In this document: piece by piece, positions 1-6,353 of the stretch
Position numbering within the stretch: the stretch's first letter is position 1
How the letters are laid out: each line of letters starts with the position of its first letter
DNA from: Anaeromyxobacter dehalogenans
GTDB taxonomy: Bacteria; Myxococcota_A; UBA9042; DTJE01
Length of the DNA stretch: 11,720 bases
Direction of reading: 5' to 3'
Assembly: GCA_020722625.1 (NCBI GenBank)
Contig: DYKK01000057.1
Span: 1-11,720 of the forward strand
Notes under the pieces: generated by a model
Seen by the model: the letters and a program-made list of their open reading frames with translations, nothing else
Database searches by the model: none
What the model was told of the DNA's origin: nothing
Program-made: the position numbers and the translations under genes

Positions 1-6
1 CCATCT

Positions 7-128
7 CCCAGCGCGGAGCGCTGGGGAGGACGTGCCGGTGGCACGTCCGATAGATGGGGCGGGTGTGGGGGTGGCGGAGGCGCGCCGGAAGGCGCGACGA
101 GCCGGGGGAGGAGCGGTAGTCCCTCCCC
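7..128 (+). promoter_or_regulatory. Hairpin-rich leader upstream of panB
   Basis: Three perfect GC-rich stems lie in the 145 nt before the panB start. They are an 8-bp stem at 7-14/18-25 with a GGA loop, a 6-bp stem at 81-86/91-96 closed by a GGAA (GNRA-class) tetraloop, and a 7-bp stem at 105-111/122-128 ending 6 nt before the panB Shine-Dalgarno. No T-tract follows any of them, so none is a classical intrinsic terminator. The panB reading frame is open through this stretch to the window edge, so the stems could instead be chance structure in an N-terminal extension or in the end of an upstream gene. The stems are seen; a regulatory role is inference. Confidence 0.3.
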
Positions 129-145
129 TCTTTCGGAGGATTCCC

Positions 146-952
146 GTGAAGACAGCCGGTCTGACCGCCCCGGAGTTCCGGGCGAGGAAGGGGGCCGAGA
201 AACTCGTCGTGGTCACCGCCTACGACGCGACCTTCGCGCGGCTCGTGGAGCAGGCCGGGGTGGACGCGGTCCTGGTCGGGGACTCCCTGGGCATGGTGGT
301 CCAGGGGAGGCGCGACACGCTCGGGGTCACGCTCGACCACGTCCTGTACCACACGCGGTGCGTGGCCGCGGGTCTGTCCCACACCCATCTGATCGCGGAC
401 ATGCCCTTTCTGACGTACCAGGTCTCGCCCGAGGAGGCCCTGCGAAACGCCGGTCGCCTGGTCCAGGAGGCGGGGGCCCACGCCGTGAAACTGGAGGGCG
501 GCGCCCGCAGTGCCCCCGCCATCCGCCGCGTCGTCGAGGCCGGGATCCCGGTCATGGGGCACGTGGGTCTGACGCCGCAGTCCGTCCACCAGTTCGGGGG
601 GTATCGGGTGCAGGGCCGCGACGAGGCGGCGGCGCGGAGGCTCGTGGAAGACGCCCTGGCCGTGGCCGAGGCCGGGGCCTACGCGCTCGTCCTCGAAGGG
701 ATCCCGGCGCCGCTGGCCGCGGAGATCACGTCCAACATCCCGATCCCCACGATCGGGATCGGGGCCTCCGCCCACTGCGACGGGCAGGTCCTGGTCCTGT
801 ACGACCTCCTGGGGATGGATGACGATTTCAACCCAAAGTTTCTGAAGAAATACGACCGCCTGTCCGAGCGAATCCGGGGGGCCGTCTCCCGGTTCCGGGA
901 CGAGGTCCACGCCGGGGTGTTCCCGGACAAGGACCACAGTTTCGGGGGATGA
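146..952 (+). CDS. panB: 3-methyl-2-oxobutanoate hydroxymethyltransferase (PanB)
   Basis: First committed step of pantothenate synthesis in the cytoplasm: it transfers a hydroxymethyl group from 5,10-methylene-tetrahydrofolate to 2-oxoisovalerate, giving ketopantoate. The 268-residue product matches the family length (about 264). Family motifs are all visible: VTAYD (23-27), VGDSLG with metal ligand D46, ADMPF with metal ligand D85, KLEGG with K115 and E117, the GHVGLTPQS stretch, LVLEGIP with catalytic E185, and TIGIGAS. I chose the GTG at 146 because GGAGGA (135-140) sits 5 nt upstream and the start aligns with known PanB N-termini. In-frame GTG codons at 32 and 38 would add about 38 low-complexity residues; the one at 38 has a GGAGGA 7 nt upstream, so a longer form is not excluded. 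panC follows after 28 nt. Confidence 0.97.
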   Translation: MKTAGLTAPEFRARKGAEKLVVVTAYDATFARLVEQAGVDAVLVGDSLGMVVQGRRDTLGVTLDHVLYHTRCVAAGLSHTHLIADMPFLTYQVSPEEALRNAGRLVQEAGAHAVKLEGGARSAPAIRRVVEAGIPVMGHVGLTPQSVHQFGGYRVQGRDEAAARRLVEDALAVAEAGAYALVLEGIPAPLAAEITSNIPIPTIGIGASAHCDGQVLVLYDLLGMDDDFNPKFLKKYDRLSERIRGAVSRFRDEVHAGVFPDKDHSFGG

Positions 953-980
953 CCAGTCCCGTGTCCGAAGGGGGGTGAGC

Positions 981-1847
981 ATGGACGTCATCCGGTCCGC
1001 CGTCCGCATGAAGGAGGTCGCGCAGGACTGGCGTCGCCGCGGCCTGCCCGTGGCCCTGGTCCCCACGATGGGGGCCCTGCACGACGGGCACCTCGCCCTG
1101 GTCCGCACGGCCGGACAACACGCGTCCACGGTCGTTGCCAGCCTCTTCGTGAACCCCATCCAGTTCGGCCCCCGCGAGGACCTGGCCCGATACCCGCGCG
1201 ACCTCGACGGGGACCTGCGCAAACTCCGATCCGCCGGCGCCACGCACGTCTTCGCGCCCGAGGCCTCCGAGATGTACCCGGAGGGCTTCCAGACCCGCGT
1301 GGTCCTGGAGCGCCTTCCGGAGCACCTGTGCGGGCGGTCCAGACCGGGCCACTTCGCGGGGGTGGCGACCGTCGTCTTGAAGTTGTTCCACCTGTGTGGA
1401 CCCACGGTCGCGGTCTTCGGGATGAAGGACTACCAGCAGGTCCTCGTGGTCGAGCGGATGGTCCGCGACCTCGACCTCGACGTGCGGATCGTGCGCCACC
1501 CCACGGTGCGGGAGCCGGACGGGCTCGCGATGTCGTCGCGAAACGCCTACCTGACCCCAAAGGAGCGCCGCGTGGCGCCCGAGTTGTACGCCACGCTCCG
1601 GGCCCTGCGCGACCTCGTCGTCGCGGGCGAGCGGGACGTTTCGCGGCTCGTCACGGCCGGCCGCGACCGGCTCGGGAAGGCCGGATTCGCCGTGGAATAC
1701 CTGGAGGTGGTGGATCCCGATACCCTGGACCCGGCGACCTCTCTGGACGCCCCGTGCGTGGCGGCCGTGGCGGCCCGGCTGGGCTCGACGCGGTTGATTG
1801 ACAACCTCCAACTGGTCCCCTCGGACGCCGAGGAGTGCACGCGATGA
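981..1847 (+). CDS. panC: Pantoate--beta-alanine ligase (PanC)
   Basis: ATP-dependent ligase that activates pantoate as pantoyl-adenylate and joins it to beta-alanine to give pantothenate, following PanB (and a ketopantoate reductase not in this window). 288 residues, normal for the family. The nucleotidyltransferase signature PTMGALHDGH carries H34 and H37. Also present are FVNPIQFG (Q61), the GRSRPGHFAGV loop, KDYQQ (K149, Q152) and the KMSKS-like LAMSSRN (S185, S186, R187). The usual Glu before KDxQQ (family GEKDxQQ) is Met148 here. Start ATG 981 has AAGG at 968-971; the in-frame GTG at 975 lacks a separate ribosome site. The stop overlaps the next start as ATGA, implying translational coupling to transketolase. 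Confidence 0.97.
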   Translation: MDVIRSAVRMKEVAQDWRRRGLPVALVPTMGALHDGHLALVRTAGQHASTVVASLFVNPIQFGPREDLARYPRDLDGDLRKLRSAGATHVFAPEASEMYPEGFQTRVVLERLPEHLCGRSRPGHFAGVATVVLKLFHLCGPTVAVFGMKDYQQVLVVERMVRDLDLDVRIVRHPTVREPDGLAMSSRNAYLTPKERRVAPELYATLRALRDLVVAGERDVSRLVTAGRDRLGKAGFAVEYLEVVDPDTLDPATSLDAPCVAAVAARLGSTRLIDNLQLVPSDAEECTR

Positions 1848-3868
1848 ACGTTCCCGACCCCGACCTGGCGGCCCTGTGCGTCCGTACGATCCGGATGATC
1901 GCGCTGGACGCCATCGAGGCCGCGCGCTCGGGACACCCCGGGGCCCCGCTCGGTGCCGCGGACATGGCCTTCGTCCTGTGGTCCAGGTTCCTCCGCTTCG
2001 ACCCGACCGCGCCGGACTGGCCCGACCGCGACCGATTCGTCCTGTCCGCGGGACACGCCTCCATGCTCTTGTACGCGCTGTTGCACCTGACCGGTTACGA
2101 CCTGCCCCTCGAGGAGATTCAGCGCTTCCGCCAGTGGGGGAGCCGGACCCCCGGCCACCCGGAGCGCGGCCTCGCCCCGGGGGTCGAGGTCACGACGGGT
2201 CCGCTCGGGCAGGGGTTCGCGCACGCGGTGGGGCTCGCGCTGGCCGGGCGGATGCTCCAGGCCCGGACCGACGACGGAGAATGGGCGCCCGTGTCGCATC
2301 GCGTCTTCGTCCTGGCCGGCGACGGGGACCTGATGGAGGGCGTCTCGTACGAGGCGTCGTCCCTCGCCGGCCACCTGGGGCTCGGGAACCTCGTCGTCCT
2401 GTACGATTCAAACCGGATCACCATCGAGGGGAGCACGGACCTCGCGTTTTCGGACGACGTCCGCCGGCGCTTCGAGGCCGTGGGCTGGCGGGTGTCTGAA
2501 ACGGACGGGCACGACCACGAGGCCGTGGCCGCGGCCATCCGCGACGCCGTGTCGCAGGCCGAGCGACCGAACCTGATCGTCGCCAGCACCGAGATCGCGC
2601 GCGGGGCCCCCACCCTGCACGGGTCGCACCACGCGCACGGCGCTCCCCTCGGGTCCGACGAGGTCCGGGCCATGAAGGCGGCCCAAGGCTGGCCCCTGGA
2701 CCGGCCGTTCCACGTCCCCGGCGAGGTCCGGGCGTGGTTTTCCGACCTGGCCGAGGCCCGCCGCGCCGAGCGCCTGGCCTGGGAGCGGGAGTTCGCCGCG
2801 TGGCGCGGGCGCCGGCCCGACCTGGCCGCGGAGTGGGACGCGAGGTTCGGCGGCAAGGTCCCGTCGGACCTGCTGGCGCGCCTGCACGCGGCCGCCCGTC
2901 CGGCGGAAGGCAAGGCCACACGCGTCCTGTCGGGATGCGTCCTCCAGGAGGCCGCGCGCTGCATCCCGGGACTCGTCGGGGGGTCCGCGGACCTCGCGCC
3001 CTCGAACCAGACCGAAATCAAGGGGTCCGCCCACGTGCTCCCCTCGGCCGGTCCGGGCCGGTTCTCGGGGGTGAACCTCCACTTCGGGGTGCGCGAGCAC
3101 GCGATGGCCGCCATGGTGAACGGGCTTGCGCTCCACGGGGGGTTCCGGCCGTACGGGGGGACCTTCCTGGTCTTCGCGGACTACATGAAGCCCGCGTTGC
3201 GCCTCGCGGCCATGATGCAGGCCCCCTCGATCTTCGTGTTCACGCACGACTCGTTCGGGGTGGGCGAGGATGGGCCCACGCACCAGCCCGTGGAGCACCT
3301 GTGGATGCTCCGGTCGATCCCGGGCATGACCGTGTGGCGGCCCGCGGACGCCCTGGAGGTCGCGGCCGCCTGGTCGGACGCCCTCGCGAGGACACGAGGC
3401 CCTGTCGCCATCGTCCTGACGCGGCAGTCGGTCCCGTCGTTCGCGCGGCGGGCCGGGTTCGCGGTCGAGGAGGTATCGCGCGGGGGCTACGTGGTCTCGG
3501 AACCCGACGCGGGGGCCGGACTGACCCTCGCAGCGACCGGGTCCGAGGTCGTCGTGGCGGTCCGGACCGCGGCCCTCCTGGCGGGTCGCGGGATCTACGC
3601 CCGGGTCGTGTCCCTGCCGTGCCTCGAGCGCTTCGAGTCGCAGCCCTCCGAGGACCGCGCCCGGGTCCTGCCCCCGTCGCTCCCCGTGGTGACGATCGAG
3701 GCCGGCTCCACGGCCGGGTGGGGCCGCTACACGGGTCGCGACGGCCTCGCCATCGGGCTGGACCGGTTCGGTGCGTCGGCCCCGGCCGAGGACCTCGCGC
3801 GCGAGTTCGGGTTCACCCCGGAGGCCGTCGCGGATCGGGTCGCCGCCTGGTGGGCCGGGCGGCGATAG
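1844..3868 (+). CDS. tkt: Transketolase
   Basis: Thiamine-diphosphate enzyme of the non-oxidative pentose phosphate pathway, moving two-carbon ketol units between sugar phosphates. The 674-residue product matches full-length bacterial and yeast enzymes. Order of domains: N-terminal ThDP-binding domain (about 1-330), pyrimidine-binding domain (about 355-530), C-terminal domain (about 545-674). Visible motifs: SGHPGAPLG (H31), SAGHAS (H71), PGHPE (H105), TTGPLGQG, the ThDP/Mg motif from GDGD (159-162) to DSN (N190), AHGAPLG (H265), GVREH (catalytic E418) and DGPTHQP (H480). AGGAG at 1831-1835 supports ATG 1844 over the upstream GTG at 1835. It overlaps panC by four bases (ATGA). It is full-length with no missing key residue, so it should be active. 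A paralogue elsewhere in the genome cannot be excluded. Confidence 0.97.
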   Translation: MNVPDPDLAALCVRTIRMIALDAIEAARSGHPGAPLGAADMAFVLWSRFLRFDPTAPDWPDRDRFVLSAGHASMLLYALLHLTGYDLPLEEIQRFRQWGSRTPGHPERGLAPGVEVTTGPLGQGFAHAVGLALAGRMLQARTDDGEWAPVSHRVFVLAGDGDLMEGVSYEASSLAGHLGLGNLVVLYDSNRITIEGSTDLAFSDDVRRRFEAVGWRVSETDGHDHEAVAAAIRDAVSQAERPNLIVASTEIARGAPTLHGSHHAHGAPLGSDEVRAMKAAQGWPLDRPFHVPGEVRAWFSDLAEARRAERLAWEREFAAWRGRRPDLAAEWDARFGGKVPSDLLARLHAAARPAEGKATRVLSGCVLQEAARCIPGLVGGSADLAPSNQTEIKGSAHVLPSAGPGRFSGVNLHFGVREHAMAAMVNGLALHGGFRPYGGTFLVFADYMKPALRLAAMMQAPSIFVFTHDSFGVGEDGPTHQPVEHLWMLRSIPGMTVWRPADALEVAAAWSDALARTRGPVAIVLTRQSVPSFARRAGFAVEEVSRGGYVVSEPDAGAGLTLAATGSEVVVAVRTAALLAGRGIYARVVSLPCLERFESQPSEDRARVLPPSLPVVTIEAGSTAGWGRYTGRDGLAIGLDRFGASAPAEDLAREFGFTPEAVADRVAAWWAGRR

Positions 3869-3932
3869 CGGTCATCGCGTTGTCTTTCGCGCCCGGCGCC
3901 GCCGCTTCGGCGACCGGACCGGCCGGCCCACC
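3849..3932. repeat. 10-bp inverted repeat across the tkt/hydrolase convergent junction
   Basis: A perfect 10-bp inverted repeat (GGTGGGCCGG at 3849-3858, CCGGCCCACC at 3923-3932) brackets the convergent gene ends, with a 5-bp hairpin (3900-3904/3908-3912) inside. The left arm lies in the end of tkt and the right arm in the end of the hydrolase gene. There is no T-run on either side. It may help end transcription from both directions, or it may be chance in GC-rich coding DNA. Confidence 0.25.
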
Positions 3933-4819
3933 CGGGCACCCCCGAAGTCCACCCGTTCCTCCAGGAACTTCTGGATGCGGAGGTTGACCGTCATGGGGTA
4001 CTCGATGGGCGTGTAGTGGGTCCCGCCCTCGATGGTCAGGAACTCCGCGCCCGCGATCTCCGACACCATGCGCGCGGACATCTCCATGGGCGTGAAGAGG
4101 TCCTTCTCGCCGGTGATGATCAGCGCCGGGACGCGGATGGACGCCAGGACGTCGTGGGCATCGTGGTCCGCGAGCCCGCGGAAGACCGCGGAGTACGCGT
4201 CGAAGTCCAGGTTCAGCCAGTCGCGGGCGAGGTCGAAGAAGACGTCCTCGTCGAGCGTGGGGCTGACGAGGCCCAGGCCCTTGGCCAGGGCCACGAAGGC
4301 GCGGGTGCGGGTCACCAGGGGTTCCGAGCGGCTCATCAGGGGCGCGAGGTGGGGCAGGATGTCCAGAAATCGCGGCCCGACCGTCCGCATCCAGGGGGCG
4401 CGGAACGCGGTCTCGAAGGGCCGGCCGTAGGTCCCGTTGATCAGGACGAGCCCGGCGAACCGGTCCGGCCGCCTGCGGTAGTACTCGAGCAGGACCTGGA
4501 CCCCCATGCTCCAGCCCACGAACACCGCGCGCTCGACGCGCTCGGCCGCGAGGACGGCCTCGAGGTCGTCGCAGTGCCGTGGGATCGCGTAGGCGTCGTT
4601 CGAGAGGTCGTCCGGTCGCGAGGACCGGTACAGGCCGCGGTAGTCCCACGTCACGACCCGCAGCCGATCCGAGAAGTGGCGGATCAGGTGACGCCAGGCC
4701 GTGACGTTCCCCCCGAGCCCGTTCGCGAGCACCAGGGTCGGTCCGCCCGGCGGGCCCACGAGGTACGTGGCGACGCGGGTTCCGTCCGCGCTCGTCGCGC
4801 TTCCTTCACGGATGTCCAT
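3872..4819 (-). CDS. Alpha/beta hydrolase, substrate unknown
   Basis: 315-residue alpha/beta-hydrolase-fold enzyme, with no signal peptide, so probably cytoplasmic. The catalytic triad can be assigned: nucleophile S104 in the elbow GWSMG (102-106), D240 in ITGEKD and H268 in GGTHYTP. ANGLGG (32-37) fits the oxyanion-hole region and TWDYRG (58-62) the loop before the cap. A helical cap of about 90 residues lies between roughly 135 and 225. Family members include esterases, lipases, dehalogenase-like and C-C hydrolases, and the sequence does not say which. The last 17 residues are strongly basic (KRRRRARK) beyond the fold. Start ATG 4819 has GGGAG 8 nt upstream. It follows the small lipoprotein gene by 33 nt and is likely co-transcribed with it. 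It ends 3 bp from the tkt stop. Confidence 0.93.
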   Translation of the reverse strand: MDIREGSATSADGTRVATYLVGPPGGPTLVLANGLGGNVTAWRHLIRHFSDRLRVVTWDYRGLYRSSRPDDLSNDAYAIPRHCDDLEAVLAAERVERAVFVGWSMGVQVLLEYYRRRPDRFAGLVLINGTYGRPFETAFRAPWMRTVGPRFLDILPHLAPLMSRSEPLVTRTRAFVALAKGLGLVSPTLDEDVFFDLARDWLNLDFDAYSAVFRGLADHDAHDVLASIRVPALIITGEKDLFTPMEMSARMVSEIAGAEFLTIEGGTHYTPIEYPMTVNLRIQKFLEERVDFGGARVGRPVRSPKRRRRARKTTR

Positions 4820-4852
4820 GCGTGCTGCTCCCGCGGAGGTGCCCGGCGGGGG

Positions 4853-5251
4853 TCACCGGCACTTCAACAATTCATCCACGAAACGCGCGTCCACCCCGTT
4901 CCAGTAGGCGCGGTCGGCGCGCAGCCGCGTCTCGACCGCCTGGAACGACTCGACCGAGGGGAAGCCCTGGCTCTCGAGGACACGCAGGGCCGCCGGGAGG
5001 TCCGGGTCCTTGCGCTCCACGAGGCCGTCCAGGTAGTCCGCCGGCTTGCGCAGGGGGGTGATCGTCATGAGCGGGTCCACGCCCCGGTTGGCCATGCAGG
5101 CGATCTCGAAGTAGGCCGCCTCGAAACGCGACTTCAGGGAGGCTTCCTCGCCCGCCGGCTCCGGCTGTGGGGTCACGGGACCCCGGGACGGAGACGACGC
5201 GCAGCCGATCACGGCCGCGACCGACCAGGTCCAGAATCGTCCTCCGATCAT
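4853..5251 (-). CDS. Small predicted lipoprotein, function unknown
   Basis: 132-residue protein with a type II signal peptide: a short N-terminus with R5, a hydrophobic stretch (6-16) and lipobox V14-I-G-C17. The mature part starts with a Ser/Pro/Glu-rich linker (18-38), then a mostly helical, charged domain of about 90 residues with Cys at 67 and at the penultimate position 131. I do not recognise the family. Start ATG 5251 is strongly supported by a full Shine-Dalgarno (AAGGAGGT, 5256-5263) 4 nt upstream and by the signal peptide beginning there. A reading that begins at 5398 would run through the promoter and is rejected. With Ala at +2 the lipoprotein would go to the outer membrane under the usual sorting rule. 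It leads a probable two-gene operon with the hydrolase. Confidence 0.85.
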   Translation of the reverse strand: MIGGRFWTWSVAAVIGCASSPSRGPVTPQPEPAGEEASLKSRFEAAYFEIACMANRGVDPLMTITPLRKPADYLDGLVERKDPDLPAALRVLESQGFPSVESFQAVETRLRADRAYWNGVDARFVDELLKCR

Positions 5252-5324
5252 CTCGACCTCCTTGCGGGTTCTCCCCCTCCCGTTCCTCCCTCCGGCCGTT
5301 CGAGGATTTCCGATTCCAGGATGG

Positions 5325-5353
5325 ATTATAGCCTCGCCCCGGCGGACCGCCAA
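5325..5353 (-). promoter_or_regulatory. Sigma70-type promoter for the small lipoprotein/hydrolase operon
   Basis: On the minus strand a -35 box TTGGCG (5348-5353) is followed by exactly 17 nt and a perfect -10 box TATAAT (5325-5330). Transcription would start near 5318, giving a leader of about 67 nt before ATG 5251. This is the most AT-rich spot in the intergenic stretch. A palindrome GGCGG-A-CCGCC (5341-5351) overlaps the -35 and spacer and could be an operator, though it is short. Confidence 0.72.
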
Positions 5354-5370
5354 GAAAACGCGGGAACCCT

Positions 5371-6345
5371 TCACGGATCGCTCGTGGCCGGGACCCACGA
5401 ACAGGACATCGTCAGATCGTACGACGCGGTGTTGTTCTGCACCGCGTCCACGACCACCCAGTAGGTGCGGCCGGCCTCGACGTCCGCCGACACCTCGCGG
5501 TGATCAACGGCAATGCAGGACCGGGAGGTGCATCCCTCGCCCTCCTCGGCGAGCAGATACAGGTTCAGGAAGGCGGGGGGATCCGCGGAAAAGGCCCCCT
5601 GCAACGTGACCGTGATCGCCCCGGACTGGTCGGGGACGAATGGGTACACCTTCTCGGGGCCGTGGGCGAGAGCCGGGTCGCATGAATACTGGTCCAGAAC
5701 ATCGGAATTGGGCGGCCAGCCGTTGTTGGCCGATGAGGACGAGTCCTCGCCGGTGCATTGCAGGGTCTTCTCGACCTTCGTGCACGGACCGGACTGGGCG
5801 CACTTCCCGGTGTCGAGGCACGGCACGCCCGCGGCGCACCCCGGCTTGCAGGTCCCCCCGCACCCGTCGGGCCCGCAGTCCCGGCCGGTGCAGTTCGGGA
5901 CGCAGAGGCAGGCGCCCCCCTGGCACACCTCGTTCGCCTTGCACGTCCCGCACGACCCCCCGCACCCGTCGGAACCGCAAACCCGACCCGAGCAGTCCGG
6001 GACGCACAAGATGTCCTTCGCTGCGTCCGGCAACGAGCCGCCGTCGCCCCGCGGGATCGCGTCGTCCCTCGCGACGTCGCCGCTGTCTGCGTCCTCGCGC
6101 TCCGGGTTCGTGTCCGGGTGGACCGTCCCATCTTCACGGTCCGGCCGGGCGTCCGAGGCCTCCCGGTCCTGCCCGGGTCCGAGGTCGTACCCGACGTCCG
6201 TCGCGGGGATGATCACCACCACCTCGCGTTGGACGTCCGCCGGCGTGCCTCCGCCGCCCCCGCCCCCGCAGGCCCCCCAGGTCACCACGACCCACGGCAA
6301 GACCCGCCGGGGCCCACCGAAGCGGCGGCTGTCCGGGCGTCCCAT
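5371..6345 (-). CDS. Cys-rich repeat lipoprotein with PPC-like C-terminal domain
   Basis: 324-residue predicted surface protein. Residues 1-26 look like a lipoprotein signal peptide ending WGAC, with C26 as lipidation site; Trp at -3 is unusual for a lipobox. Seven consecutive Gly (27-33) follow. Residues 46-112 are an Asp-rich low-complexity linker. Residues 114-182 hold two tandem Cys-rich repeats of the CxPxCxGxxCGxDGCGGxC type (C114...C148 and C148...C182), probably disulfide-bonded. Residues 230-315 form a beta-sandwich-like domain similar to bacterial pre-peptidase C-terminal (PPC) domains: VYPFVPDQSG, LNLYLL and AGRTYWVVVD are typical strands. I choose ATG 6345 (GTG 6348 is the alternative); no strong ribosome site is visible, and it begins 8 nt after the stop of the upstream gene, so translation is probably coupled. 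A ligand or adhesion role is only inference. Confidence 0.92.
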   Translation of the reverse strand: MGRPDSRRFGGPRRVLPWVVVTWGACGGGGGGGTPADVQREVVVIIPATDVGYDLGPGQDREASDARPDREDGTVHPDTNPEREDADSGDVARDDAIPRGDGGSLPDAAKDILCVPDCSGRVCGSDGCGGSCGTCKANEVCQGGACLCVPNCTGRDCGPDGCGGTCKPGCAAGVPCLDTGKCAQSGPCTKVEKTLQCTGEDSSSSANNGWPPNSDVLDQYSCDPALAHGPEKVYPFVPDQSGAITVTLQGAFSADPPAFLNLYLLAEEGEGCTSRSCIAVDHREVSADVEAGRTYWVVVDAVQNNTASYDLTMSCSWVPATSDP

Positions 6346-6353
6346 CACGTCGG

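Noticed and set aside
105..128. Intrinsic terminator upstream of panB
   Set aside because: A 7-bp GC stem is present but no T-run follows; the next bases lead into the panB ribosome site.
4016..5464. Long open plus-strand frame (about 482 codons)
   Set aside because: It is antisense to the alpha/beta hydrolase and the small lipoprotein, both with clear motifs, ribosome sites and a promoter; the translation is R/G/V-rich with no domain.
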